Below are positions 1 to 7,856 of a stretch of DNA of 33,574 nucleotides, one piece after another. Numbering within the stretch: the stretch's first letter is position 1; each line of letters opens with the position of its first letter. Made by a program: the position numbers and the translations under genes. Under the pieces are notes generated by a model. The model was not told the origin of the DNA and did not search any database. It saw nothing but the letters and a program-made list of their open reading frames with translations. This DNA comes from Helicobacter cetorum (GTDB lineage Bacteria; Campylobacterota; Campylobacteria; Campylobacterales; BB28): contig DZAZ01000014.1 in NCBI GenBank assembly GCA_022729755.1, forward strand, positions 1-33,574. Reading direction: 5' to 3'.

Positions 1-405
1 TTCGTTTAACTCTTTATCTTTTGTAATAATTTTTATAACTTTTTGTATAGTTTTTTGAAAATTTGCACTAACGAAAGGTTTAGTTATAAAATAGCTAATA
101 CCGATATCTATCGCTTTAATAAAAAATTCTGTATCAGTATTTGCACTTAAAAGTACAACTTTTGTATTTGGACTTTCTTCTTTTATAATTTTTGCCAAAG
201 AAAGTCCATCCATTTTTGGCATAGTAATATCAGTAATAACCATATCTGGCTTTTCACTATGAAATAACTCTAAACCTTCTTCCCCATTACTTGCTAATAT
301 TGGAGTGTCACATAAATATTTTAATAAATAACTTTTAACTATTTCTCTAATTATTTCTTCATCTTCTATGATTAATACTTTTAGATTTTTGATTTTATTT
401 TGCAA
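1..405 (-). CDS. Response regulator receiver protein, C-terminus cut by window edge
   Basis: The leftward frame is open from a TTG start at 405 to base 1, giving 135 residues of a protein that continues outside the window. TTG is chosen because an AAGGA ribosome site lies about 8 bases upstream and no ATG is available. The translated part is one receiver (REC) domain: an acidic pair in IIEDEE near residues 13-17, the phospho-acceptor Asp at about 59 in VITDITMPKMDG, a Ser in LLSAN near 88, and the conserved Lys at about 109 in FITKPF. The output domain lies off the edge, so it could be a stand-alone CheY-like protein, a diguanylate cyclase or a hybrid kinase. It is divergent from the regulator at 507, with a 101-base intergenic region between them. 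The REC assignment is firm; the overall function is unknown. Confidence 0.85.
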   Translation of the reverse strand, partial: MQNKIKNLKVLIIEDEEIIREIVKSYLLKYLCDTPILASNGEEGLELFHSEKPDMVITDITMPKMDGLSLAKIIKEESPNTKVVLLSANTDTEFFIKAIDIGISYFITKPFVSANFQKTIQKVIKIITKDKELNE

Positions 406-455
406 TTTAATTTCCTTATAATTTGTAATTAAAGTAGTTAAAAAAGGATTTCTAG

Positions 456-461
456 TATACT
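456..461 (+). promoter_or_regulatory. Candidate -10 element for the 507 regulator
   Basis: TATACT lies 46 bases upstream of the chosen GTG start in the divergent intergenic region 406-506. No good -35 hexamer is seen; Campylobacterota promoters often lack one and rely on AT-rich upstream DNA. AT richness makes chance matches common. Confidence 0.35.
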
Positions 462-506
462 ATTTAATTGATAAAAAAAGTATTATTTTTTTAAAAAGGG
501 GTGTTT

Positions 507-1931
507 GTGACAAACTTAAAAGCTTTACAAGCAGTTGGAAAAAATTTAGTTGTTTTATATGTAGAAGACCAAGAAGAGATTAGGATATTTACAAAATCTA
601 TTTTAGAAAACTTTTTTAAGGAGGTTTTGGTTGCAAAAAATGGAGAAGAGGGTTTATATCTATTTTTAAATAATAAATTTGATATGGTTATAACTGATAT
701 TCAAATGCCTAAAATGACGGGTTTAGAGATGGTTAAGGAGATTAAAAAAATTGATGAATTTATGCCTGTTGTTATAACTACTGCTTTTAATGATGAAGAT
801 TATTTTTTAGATTCGATTGAACTTGGGGTTGATAGATATATTCTAAAACCACTTGAGCCAAAAAAATTAACAAGTGCTTTATATGCCGTTTCTTTAGCTG
901 TAAATAATAGAATAAAAGCAAAAGAGTATGAACAAAAATTAATTCAAGAAAAAATAAATAAAGCGACTTCAAATGCAATTGATAAAGTTGCAAACTCTTT
1001 TCCTGTTGGATGTATTGTTTATACAAATGATGATGTTAGATTTATAAATTCCACTTTTGGCGAAATTATCTCTGAAAAAAATCTTAAAAAACTTGCAAAC
1101 AAAGAGATGAAATTAGATGATTTATTTCAAAAACAAAATGATTATTTAACTTCATTAAAAGAGTTAAGTGAAAATAAAGATTTAGTTGTTATTCAAACCG
1201 ACAAAGGTAAAGGAATTTTTAGAGTTAATTTAAAAGAGGTGGATTTGGATTGTAATGGAGTTTTGAGTAAAATTTTCTCTTTTAGTGATATAACTTTGCT
1301 TGAGTATCAAAAAAATAAAATTAAAAATTTCAATGAAGTGCTTAAAGATGTGCTTTTTACCAAATTTAAAAAGACAAATCAAGAAGACAAAATCGCTTTA
1401 ATTGAACCAAAAAGGAGAGTTTTAATTTTAAATGAAGATGAAAAAAATATTTTAAGAAAATCGCAAAAACACAAAACCACAGCAATCGATTATTTAAATG
1501 AGCTTGATGAGAGTATTTTAGAAGAGCTTTTAGATATGCAAGAGTTAGAAAATGAGTTAAAAGATGAGTTACACAGAGATTTAGCTTTTTCAAAAATTAT
1601 TTTAAATGTTTCACAAAAAATTTTAACTTATTCAAGTGTTATAAAATCACTTATTGAGTTTGAAGATTTGGCTTTTGCTCTCTCTTCACTTTCAAACTTA
1701 ATTGAAAATTTAAATGATAATTTAGATGAAAAGAAAAAACGAAAAATTTTAACAATTTTAGAAGCCATAATTTCAGATTTATCAAGTTGGAGAAAAACTA
1801 TATTTTTAGATAAAAATGCACTTGATATTCACTATTTAGATAGTTCTTTATTTAGCTCTTGTGTGCAAATAGAGTTAGAATTAAGCGATAATCACACAGT
1901 TGATGATAATGAAATTTTAGAACTTTTTTAA
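507..1931 (+). CDS. Response regulator with PAS-like middle and uncharacterised C-terminal domain
   Basis: The protein has about 474 residues. I choose GTG at 507 over the GTG at 501 because AAGGGG at 496-501 is then 5 bases upstream; the earlier codon would sit inside that ribosome site. Residues 12-130 are a REC domain with acidic YVED near 18-21, phospho-acceptor Asp64 in VITDIQMPK, TTAF near 91-94 and Lys114 in ILKP. Residues about 155-265 look PAS-like (NSFPVGCIVYTNDDVRFIN, then a strand-rich stretch ending SFSDIT). The remaining roughly 200 residues are helical and charged, with no kinase H/N/G boxes and no DNA-binding motif that I can recognise. The next gene follows after 10 bases and carries a closely similar REC domain, so the two are probably co-transcribed. 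The output role is unknown; a part in c-di-GMP-linked signalling is inferred only from that neighbour. Confidence 0.8.
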   Translation: MTNLKALQAVGKNLVVLYVEDQEEIRIFTKSILENFFKEVLVAKNGEEGLYLFLNNKFDMVITDIQMPKMTGLEMVKEIKKIDEFMPVVITTAFNDEDYFLDSIELGVDRYILKPLEPKKLTSALYAVSLAVNNRIKAKEYEQKLIQEKINKATSNAIDKVANSFPVGCIVYTNDDVRFINSTFGEIISEKNLKKLANKEMKLDDLFQKQNDYLTSLKELSENKDLVVIQTDKGKGIFRVNLKEVDLDCNGVLSKIFSFSDITLLEYQKNKIKNFNEVLKDVLFTKFKKTNQEDKIALIEPKRRVLILNEDEKNILRKSQKHKTTAIDYLNELDESILEELLDMQELENELKDELHRDLAFSKIILNVSQKILTYSSVIKSLIEFEDLAFALSSLSNLIENLNDNLDEKKKRKILTILEAIISDLSSWRKTIFLDKNALDIHYLDSSLFSSCVQIELELSDNHTVDDNEILELF

Positions 1932-1941
1932 GGAAAATCTT

Positions 1942-3039
1942 ATGATTAGTGCAAAAATGTTAAGAGAAGTTTCAAAAGAACAAAGAATTTTATATGTAGA
2001 AGATCAACTAGAAGTTAGGGAAATGTTTTTAAGATTTTTAAGTAATTTTTTTGAAGATATTACAGTTGCAACAGATGGTGATGATGGATTAGAAATATAT
2101 AAAGCAAATCAAAATTTTGACATTATTATAAGCGATATTCAAATGCCAAAATTAGACGGTATGGAAATGGTTGAAGAGATAAAAAAAATCAATGAATATC
2201 AAAGTATTATTTTCATAACAGCTTTTAATTTTGAAAAATATTTAATAAAAGCAATCAGATTAAATATAGATGGATATATTATTAAACCAATTGAACCCGT
2301 GCAAGTTATCGAAGTTTTGTATAAAACTGCAAAAAAAGTAAAAGATAATAAAGAGTTAATAAATTATCAAAATCACTTAAAAGAGTTGGTTGAGTATAAA
2401 ACTAAAGAGATAATTTCGCTAAATATTGAAATAGATAAAACTTTAAGAGAAGTTTTATTCACACTCGGAGGTATGGCTGAAGTTCGCTCAAAAGAGACAG
2501 GAAACCACGTAAAAAGAGTTGCAAATTTTTCAAAAGTTTTAGCTAGAGCTTATGGGCTTGATAATATAGAAATTGAACTACTTGAGAATGCTTCAGCAAT
2601 GCACGACATCGGTAAAATAGCAATTCCCGATGAAATATTAAATAAACCTGCAAAATTGAGTGAAGATGAATTTGAATTGATGAAAAAACATACCGTTTAT
2701 GGGTATGAAATGTTAAAGAGTTCAGAGAGAAAATTTTTTAAAACTGCCGCAATAGTAGCTTATGAACATCACGAAAAATATGATGGAAGTGGTTATCCAA
2801 ATAGAAAAAAAGGTGAAGATATTCATTTATATGGAAGAATAACAGCAATAGCTGATGTTTTTGATGCACTCTCAAGCGATAGAGTTTATAAAAAAGCTTG
2901 GGAATTGGATAGAGTTTTGGAATTGTTAAAAAGCGAAAGTGCAAAGCATTTTGACCCGCATTTAATCGATTTATTCTTCGATAATTTAGATGAAATACTT
3001 ATTATTAAAAATGAATTTAAAGATAAGTTTTTAATTTAG
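1942..3039 (+). CDS. Response regulator with HD-GYP c-di-GMP phosphodiesterase domain
   Basis: The 365-residue, two-domain protein has a REC domain at about 13-130 (acidic YVED near 18-21, phospho-acceptor Asp65 in IISDIQMPK, Lys115 in IIKP). A helical linker (about 135-170) leads to an HD-GYP domain at about 172-350. Catalytic landmarks are intact: HDIGK at 221-225 and HHEKYDGSGYP at 276-286, the signature that separates HD-GYP from other HD domains, then ADVFDALSSDR. Known members hydrolyse cyclic di-GMP to pGpG or GMP using a bi- or trinuclear metal centre. Phosphorylation of the REC domain is therefore expected to control c-di-GMP breakdown and so motility or biofilm behaviour (family inference). 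An AAGGA ribosome site precedes the ATG. The RpfG-like architecture is complete, with no missing motif seen. It is likely in an operon with the regulator just upstream. Confidence 0.93.
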   Translation: MISAKMLREVSKEQRILYVEDQLEVREMFLRFLSNFFEDITVATDGDDGLEIYKANQNFDIIISDIQMPKLDGMEMVEEIKKINEYQSIIFITAFNFEKYLIKAIRLNIDGYIIKPIEPVQVIEVLYKTAKKVKDNKELINYQNHLKELVEYKTKEIISLNIEIDKTLREVLFTLGGMAEVRSKETGNHVKRVANFSKVLARAYGLDNIEIELLENASAMHDIGKIAIPDEILNKPAKLSEDEFELMKKHTVYGYEMLKSSERKFFKTAAIVAYEHHEKYDGSGYPNRKKGEDIHLYGRITAIADVFDALSSDRVYKKAWELDRVLELLKSESAKHFDPHLIDLFFDNLDEILIIKNEFKDKFLI

Positions 3040-3057
3040 CACTTAATCATAAAATAA

Positions 3058-3063
3058 TATAAT
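3058..3063 (+). promoter_or_regulatory. Candidate -10 element upstream of the 109-residue gene
   Basis: A perfect TATAAT ends 31 bases before the ATG at 3095, in the short gap after the HD-GYP gene. A good TAAGGAG ribosome site follows at about 3083-3089. This suggests that the gene at 3095, and perhaps the two after it, starts a new transcript. No clear -35 is seen. Confidence 0.45.
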
Positions 3064-3094
3064 AGACTTCAAAATTAAAAGTTAAGGAGTTTTT

Positions 3095-3424
3095 ATGGCA
3101 AATTTAAAAGCCCTACTTTCGCTAGATGGTGTTAGTGCTGTTGGTGAATTTAGTGCAGATGGACAATTGCTTAATATTGTTGGTGATATGAGTGTAAAAG
3201 CGGCTAAAGTTGCGGCTTTAATGGCTTCGGCTAATATGGCTTCGGCTAAAATGCAAACGGCTGGTTGGACTATGCACACAGGTAAAGATGGGTTTGAACC
3301 TGCAATTGGTTTTGCTGTAAGTGGACCGAAAAAAACTGCATTAATAGTTAGAAATATTGGTGTATTTGTGGATAATGATAAAGCAGATTTTGACCAATTA
3401 TTTAAAATATTAAATGAAATATAA
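3095..3424 (+). CDS. Small DUF2173/roadblock-like protein
   Basis: The 109-residue soluble protein has a strong TAAGGAG site before ATG. The opening (ANLKALLSLDGVSAVGEFSADGQ) and the layout (short helix, strand pair, long helix, strands) resemble the small DUF2173 proteins, which look roadblock/profilin-like and are often found in sulfur-oxidising bacteria. That match is from memory and not verified. The central helix (about residues 31-56) is unusually alanine- and methionine-rich and contains the pentapeptides MASAN and MASAK back to back, encoded by a 15-base tandem duplication at 3221-3250. No signal peptide, membrane segment or catalytic motif is seen. Base composition is richer in G and C than the neighbours because of the alanine codons. 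A SixA-type phosphatase starts 9 bases downstream. Function is unknown; roadblock-like proteins are typically regulatory partners of small GTPases or scaffolds. Confidence 0.7.
   Translation: MANLKALLSLDGVSAVGEFSADGQLLNIVGDMSVKAAKVAALMASANMASAKMQTAGWTMHTGKDGFEPAIGFAVSGPKKTALIVRNIGVFVDNDKADFDQLFKILNEI
3221..3250 (+). repeat. Two 15-base tandem copies inside the small protein gene
   Basis: ATGGCTTCGGCTAAT at 3221-3235 is followed at once by ATGGCTTCGGCTAAA at 3236-3250, differing only in the last base. The copies encode MASAN and MASAK. Near identity at third positions points to a recent slippage or duplication event. Confidence 0.85.
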
Positions 3425-3433
3425 AGCAAAATT

Positions 3434-3922
3434 ATGAAACTCCTTTTTATTAGACACTCAATTGCAAAAGAACGGCAAGAGTGGGAAGGCGATGATTTAG
3501 AAAGACCTTTAAGTGAAAAAGGCAAAAAAGTAGCAAATGAATTTTTTGAAAAAGTTTCAAAAATTTATGATATCGATTTGATTATAACTTCAAAAGCAAA
3601 AAGAGCAAAAGATACAGCCAATATTTTAAATTCTTATGCTAAAATTAAATTAATTGAAGATGATAAATTAAATCCTAGTTCAACTTTTGAAGATTTTATA
3701 CGAATTAAAGAGAAAATTGAAAATAAATTTGATAATATTAAAGTCGTTGTTTTCGTTGGTCACGAACCAGATTTTAGTCAAATTATTTCAAAACTGGTTT
3801 CGAGTGGAGTTCTTAATATTAAACTATCTAAACCTTGTGTTTTAGAAGTTGAATTTAATGATAATATCGGGGAGTTAAGAAGTTTTTTAACTCCTAAAAA
3901 TTTAAAAAAATGGAGAGTATAG
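3434..3922 (+). CDS. SixA-like histidine phosphatase
   Basis: The protein has 162 residues, the usual SixA size. The histidine phosphatase signature is present: the RHS version of the RHG motif at residues 7-9, with His8 as presumed phospho-acceptor, Arg57 in the SKAKRAKDTA segment, and the second catalytic His110 in FVGHEPD. E. coli SixA dephosphorylates phosphohistidine on ArcB and on the nitrogen-related phosphotransferase system; the target here cannot be read from the sequence. There is no signal peptide, so it is cytoplasmic. The ribosome site before ATG is weak, consistent with read-through from the upstream gene 9 bases away. The following ompA-family gene starts one base after the stop codon, so the pair is almost certainly co-transcribed, though no functional link is obvious. 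Confidence 0.88.
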   Translation: MKLLFIRHSIAKERQEWEGDDLERPLSEKGKKVANEFFEKVSKIYDIDLIITSKAKRAKDTANILNSYAKIKLIEDDKLNPSSTFEDFIRIKEKIENKFDNIKVVVFVGHEPDFSQIISKLVSSGVLNIKLSKPCVLEVEFNDNIGELRSFLTPKNLKKWRV

Positions 3923-3923
3923 T

Positions 3924-5162
3924 ATGAAGAAAGTTTTCTTATCGATGGTAGTAGCAGGAAGTTTAGTTGCATCAAGTTTACCTAACTTTGAGACAACTCC
4001 AAGTGTTGGAAATATGAATTCAAACGATTCAAATTTAAAAAGTAGAGTTCATTCAGGTATCGGTTTTGGTAGTAAAATAAGAGATGATTTAATGTTAAAT
4101 TTACTCTATTTCAAAGCTCACAACAGAGCTTATAAAGATGGTGTAAATAAGACGGATACAGACACATTTATATTAAATCCTGAATACTATTTATTAAAAG
4201 AAGAAGGTAGTAAATTTTTACCTTATATTACAGCTGGTTTAGGATTTCAAACATTTGACAATGAAATGTATAAAAATGAAGATGGTTTCCTTTTCAATTA
4301 TGGGGTTGGTTTAAGATATATTTTAAATCCATTAACTCACTTTAAAGCTGAAGCAAAACAGTTAATTGACGAAGATGGCGATAGTAACTTTTTCTATACA
4401 GCTGGTTTATCATTTCCTTTTGGTGTAACACCTGAAAAAAAACCTGAAGTTGTTGCTGATAGCGATGGCGATGGTGTAAATGATAATTTAGATAAATGTC
4501 CAAATACTCCAAAAGGTGTTGAGGTTGATAGCGATGGATGTCCACTTGATAGCGATGGAGATGGAGTTCCTGATTATTTAGATAAATGTCCAAACACTCC
4601 AAAAGGTACAAAAGTTGATAAAAACGGATGTCCAATTGTTGTTGAAAATGATAGCGATGGTGATGGTGTAACTGATAAATTAGATAAATGTCCAAACACT
4701 CCAAAAGGTGTTGAGGTTGATAGCAATGGATGTCCACTTGATAGCGATGGAGACGGGGTTCCTGATTATTTAGATAAATGTCCAAATACTCCAAAAGGCT
4801 TTAGAGTTGATAAAAATGGATGTGAAGTTAGTTTCGTATTTAATGTAACTTTTGATTATGATTCAGCTAACTTGAAAGATTCTTCATTTGCTTCAATTAG
4901 TGATTTTACAAAATTCTTAAATGAAAATCCTCAATATAAAGTAGAAGTTCAAGGTCATACAGATTCAAAAGGAAGCGATTCTTACAATCAAAAATTATCA
5001 GAAAAAAGAGCAAAATCGGTTTATGATAAATTAATCCAAAACGGAATTGCTAAAAATAGACTTTCTTCAAAAGGTTATGGCGAAGTTGCACCTGTTGCTA
5101 ACAATGCTACTGAAGATGGAAGAGGTCAAAATAGAAGAGTTGAGGGAAAATTAATTAAATAA
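3924..5162 (+). CDS. OprF-like OmpA family porin with thrombospondin type 3 repeats
   Basis: The 412-residue outer-membrane protein begins with a Sec signal (MKKVFLSMVVAGSLVAS). Residues about 20-170 have alternating strands with aromatic ends, fitting an eight-stranded OmpA-type barrel. Residues about 178-300 hold four calcium-binding thrombospondin type 3 repeats of the form DSDGDGVxDxLDKCPNTPKG, each ending in a GC pair. Residues about 305-412 are the OmpA peptidoglycan-binding domain, with VEVQGHTDSKGS, NQKLSEKRAKSV and GQNRRVEG. The expected role is anchoring the outer membrane to peptidoglycan and possibly slow diffusion. ATG lies one base after the upstream stop, with GGAGAG just before. 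The repeats form a 64-residue pair duplicated in tandem at DNA level. The family call is certain; pore activity is inferred. Confidence 0.93.
   Translation: MKKVFLSMVVAGSLVASSLPNFETTPSVGNMNSNDSNLKSRVHSGIGFGSKIRDDLMLNLLYFKAHNRAYKDGVNKTDTDTFILNPEYYLLKEEGSKFLPYITAGLGFQTFDNEMYKNEDGFLFNYGVGLRYILNPLTHFKAEAKQLIDEDGDSNFFYTAGLSFPFGVTPEKKPEVVADSDGDGVNDNLDKCPNTPKGVEVDSDGCPLDSDGDGVPDYLDKCPNTPKGTKVDKNGCPIVVENDSDGDGVTDKLDKCPNTPKGVEVDSNGCPLDSDGDGVPDYLDKCPNTPKGFRVDKNGCEVSFVFNVTFDYDSANLKDSSFASISDFTKFLNENPQYKVEVQGHTDSKGSDSYNQKLSEKRAKSVYDKLIQNGIAKNRLSSKGYGEVAPVANNATEDGRGQNRRVEGKLIK
4458..4823 (+). repeat. 192-base tandem duplication encoding two thrombospondin repeat pairs
   Basis: The stretch 4458-4631 recurs at 4650-4823, an offset of 192 bases (64 codons). 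The copies are nearly identical, including silent positions, across the first repeat and its GVEVDS-NGCP tail. Each unit itself contains two related repeats. The pattern suggests an in-frame duplication of a two-repeat module, so repeat number may vary among strains. Confidence 0.85.
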
Positions 5163-5182
5163 CTCCTTCTTTTCCCCTTTTT
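5144..5182 (+). terminator. Possible weak terminator after the OmpA gene
   Basis: GGGAAAA at 5144-5150 can pair with TTTTCCC at 5170-5176 around a 19-base loop, followed by a pyrimidine-rich CTTTTTCTCTCC tract. The stem starts inside the coding region. The loop is long, so this is a modest candidate. Confidence 0.3.
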
Positions 5183-5224
5183 CTCTCCTTTTTATTATTT
5201 ATATTTTTTAATAAAAGAGTTTAA

Positions 5225-6784
5225 ATGTTAAAAACAAGCGAAAATAAAATCATTATTTTTATATCTATTTTTTTAGTCGTTTTTGCGAATTTTTCGTTTT
5301 TTAGTAATGTTTTAAAGATTTATCCATTTTCACTATTTTTCATTTCAATTATTATTGTTTTAACAACTTTTTTAATATTTTTATTTTCGCTTGTTAGCTC
5401 AAAATATACTACAAAACCTCTAATTATTGCGATTTTAATTATTTCATCAATTACAGCTTATTTTATGGATAGTTATAATGTTATTATTGATGAGAGTATG
5501 ATTAAAAATGTTTTCGAGACAAATTTAACTGAATCTATCGAATTATTTAATTTTAAATTGATTTTTTATATAGTTTTTTTAGGATTTCTACCATCATATT
5601 TTATTTTTAAAGCAGAAATTAAATACTCAACTTTAATAAATAGATTAAAAATTTTATTTATTACATTAATAATTATTATTTTAAATATTTTTGCATTTAG
5701 TAAAAATTACACTTCATTTTTTAGAGAACATAAACCCCTTAGATACTATGCAAATCCACCTTTTTATATCTACTCATTTGTTAAATATTTAAGTGCTAAT
5801 TTTGAAATTAAAAACCAAAAATTACGACAAATTGGATTAGATGCAAAAATACCAAAAAGTGATTTAAATAGAGAATTAATCATATTAGTTGTCGGTGAAG
5901 CGGCTAGATTTGATAGATTTTCGATAAATGGATATGAAAAAGAGACAAATCCAAACTTAAAACAAGAAGATATTATTAGTTTTCAAAATTTTCACTCTTG
6001 TGGAACAACAACAGCAGTATCAGTTCCTTGTATGTTTTCAATATTTGGAAGAGAAAATTATGAAGATAATAAAGCAAAAAATAGTGAAAATTTACTTGAT
6101 GTACTAAAAAGAGCAGGAGTTTATGTACTTTGGAGAGATAATAATTCAGACTCAAAAAGTGTTGCAACTAGAGTAAATTATGAAAATTTTAAAACACAAA
6201 ATTTAAATAAAATATGTGATATTGAGTGTAGAGATGAGGGAATGCTTGATGGATTGCAAGAGATTATCAATTCTAAAAAAGATGGAGATATTTTAATAAT
6301 CCTTCATCAAATGGGCAATCACGGCCCAGCTTATTATAAAAGGTATCCAAAAGAGTTTGAAAAATTTACTCCAGTTTGTAAAAGCAATCAATTAGAGGAG
6401 TGTAGCGAAGAAGAGATAAATAATGCTTATGATAATGCGATTAGTTACACTGATTATTTTTTATCAAAAACCATAAATTTATTAAAACAAAACTCAAATA
6501 AGTTTGAAACAGCACTGTTTTATATAAGTGACCACGGCGAGTCGCTTGGAGAAAGTGGGCTTTATCTTCACGGAATGCCATATTTTTTAGCACCTGATAC
6601 TCAAACTCATATTCCCGCAATTGCTTGGTTTGGGGATAGTTTTCATATAGATAAAAACGATTTAAAGAAAAAAGTTAATGAGAGTTTTTCTCAAGATAAT
6701 TTATTTCATACAATGCTAAATTTATTTGAGATAAACAGTAGCATTTATGATAAATCAAAAGACATAATTAATTATGATAAATAA
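5225..6784 (+). CDS. eptA: Phosphoethanolamine transferase, EptA/MCR family
   Basis: The protein has 519 residues. Five hydrophobic segments lie within about 1-165, followed by a periplasmic sulfatase-fold domain. It transfers phosphoethanolamine from phosphatidylethanolamine to lipid A or another envelope target, releasing diacylglycerol. Metal and catalytic residues align with MCR-1 and Neisseria EptA as I remember them: Glu225 in VVGEAAR, the nucleophile Thr261 in SCGTTTAVSVPC, Asp436-His437 in SDHGESLG, and HGMP at 449-452. Cysteine pairs at about 259/269, 331/335 and 385/393 match the three disulfides of the family. WRDNNSDS and HQMGNHGPAYYKRYP are also highly conserved. The PAP2 phosphatase gene overlaps its end by 11 bases and dgkA follows. 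Helicobacter has a comparable lpxE-eptA pair. Such modification generally lowers polymyxin binding. The exact acceptor here is not provable from sequence. Confidence 0.93.
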   Translation: MLKTSENKIIIFISIFLVVFANFSFFSNVLKIYPFSLFFISIIIVLTTFLIFLFSLVSSKYTTKPLIIAILIISSITAYFMDSYNVIIDESMIKNVFETNLTESIELFNFKLIFYIVFLGFLPSYFIFKAEIKYSTLINRLKILFITLIIIILNIFAFSKNYTSFFREHKPLRYYANPPFYIYSFVKYLSANFEIKNQKLRQIGLDAKIPKSDLNRELIILVVGEAARFDRFSINGYEKETNPNLKQEDIISFQNFHSCGTTTAVSVPCMFSIFGRENYEDNKAKNSENLLDVLKRAGVYVLWRDNNSDSKSVATRVNYENFKTQNLNKICDIECRDEGMLDGLQEIINSKKDGDILIILHQMGNHGPAYYKRYPKEFEKFTPVCKSNQLEECSEEEINNAYDNAISYTDYFLSKTINLLKQNSNKFETALFYISDHGESLGESGLYLHGMPYFLAPDTQTHIPAIAWFGDSFHIDKNDLKKKVNESFSQDNLFHTMLNLFEINSSIYDKSKDIINYDK

Positions 6785-7463
6785 AAATATTTTAATAACT
6801 ACACTTATCTTAATATTATCTATTTTAATATTTGAATTTAGTCAAATTGATTTGACAATACAAACAATGTTTTATAATTTCGATACAAAACATTGGCTCA
6901 TAGATAAAAATGAACCTATTTTTAAGGAGATTTTTTACGATGATATTAAAATATTATTAATACTTTTTAATATTTTTATTTTAATATCTATCTTTGTATT
7001 TAGAGAAAGTCAAATTATAAAAAGATTTAAACACGGACTTATTTTAGTTTTATTATCTTTTATTTTTGTACCTTCCATAATATCTGGATTAAAAGTTATT
7101 ACAAATATTCCTTGTCCTAAAAATATAAAAATATTTAATGGAACTTATCCATATGTAAAAATTTTTGATAGTTATCCAAAAGAGTTTATTTGTGATAAAA
7201 AAATAAAATGTTTTCCAGCAGGTCACGCAAGTGGAGGTTTTGCTTTAATGAGTTTATATTTTTTATTTACAAATCAAAGAAATAAAAATTTAGCTTTAAT
7301 TTTTGCAATCTCTTTAGGATTTACAATGGGAATTTATAAAATGTTAATAGGCGACCATTTTCTAAGTCACACAATAGTTACAATGATACTTTCGTGGCTC
7401 ATAATATTAATTATATATCAAAGTTATTTTAGGATTTTAAATGCGAAACCAACCAAAATATAA
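6774..7463 (+). CDS. PAP2 superfamily phosphatase, LpxE-like
   Basis: The 229-residue integral membrane protein has about six hydrophobic segments. PAP2 motifs are present in the variant form seen in phosphatases linked to eptA: Lys107 with CP at 114-115 instead of RP, PAGH at 148-151 in FPAGHASGG, and GDHFLSHT with His195 and His199, preceded by Lys189 in place of the usual Arg. The likely reaction is removal of a phosphate from lipid A (usually position 1) or from an isoprenoid or phosphatidyl lipid on the periplasmic side. It overlaps the eptA-family gene upstream by 11 bases and dgkA downstream by 23, indicating translational coupling. In Helicobacter pylori, 1-dephosphorylation by LpxE precedes phosphoethanolamine addition by EptA, so a two-step remodelling path is plausible. 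The substrate is inferred from context only. Confidence 0.87.
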   Translation: MINKNILITTLILILSILIFEFSQIDLTIQTMFYNFDTKHWLIDKNEPIFKEIFYDDIKILLILFNIFILISIFVFRESQIIKRFKHGLILVLLSFIFVPSIISGLKVITNIPCPKNIKIFNGTYPYVKIFDSYPKEFICDKKIKCFPAGHASGGFALMSLYFLFTNQRNKNLALIFAISLGFTMGIYKMLIGDHFLSHTIVTMILSWLIILIIYQSYFRILNAKPTKI

Positions 7464-7791
7464 TTTTTTTAAAAATAGCTCTTATGTAATAAAAGGGCTT
7501 AAAGATTTAATCTTAAATGAAACTTCTTTTAAAATAGAGTTAATTATTACACTCTTTTTACTTCCCGTGATTTTTATTATAGATACTTCTATGATAAATA
7601 AGCTACTCTTATTTATCTCATTAATGGGAATGCTTATAGCTGAAACAATAAATAGTGCAATTGAGCGAGTTGTGGATTTAGTTACACTAAAACATAATGA
7701 AATGGCAGGAAGAGCCAAAGATGTGGGAAGTGTGATTGTTTTTTTAAGTATTATTATTTTTGTGGTCGTATGGAGTGTCATTTTAAGTTGA
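7441..7791 (+). CDS. dgkA: Diacylglycerol kinase
   Basis: The protein has 116 residues, close to the 122 of E. coli DgkA. An N-terminal amphipathic part (SSYVIKGLKDLILNETSFKIE) is followed by three membrane helices. The family signature is well conserved: ETINSAIERVVDLV, then HNEMAGRAKDVGSVIV, matching the E. coli NTAIEAVVDR and ELSGRAKDMGSA regions. The enzyme phosphorylates diacylglycerol to phosphatidic acid with ATP at the inner membrane. Its placement at the end of an overlapping eptA-PAP2-dgkA run fits recycling of the diacylglycerol left when phosphatidylethanolamine donates its head group. The start overlaps the upstream gene by 23 bases. No oddities are seen. Confidence 0.94.
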   Translation: MRNQPKYNFFKNSSYVIKGLKDLILNETSFKIELIITLFLLPVIFIIDTSMINKLLLFISLMGMLIAETINSAIERVVDLVTLKHNEMAGRAKDVGSVIVFLSIIIFVVVWSVILS

Positions 7792-7856
7792 AATAACTAT
7801 TTTCAAATTTTCGTTCTATTTTCTTTGGGTATTGTAATTTTAAAGGGATTGAACAA

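Noticed and set aside
3082-3525. Leftward 147-codon frame opposite the small alanine-rich gene
   Set aside because: It is a mirror of the alanine-rich coding strand, lacks a ribosome site and spans two well-supported rightward genes.
5894-5908. GEAAR instead of the common GETAR in the EptA-type protein, looking like loss of a catalytic Thr
   Set aside because: The nucleophile is the Thr in the later SCGTTTA segment (Thr261). The Glu of GEAAR is the metal ligand, and both are present, so the active site is intact.
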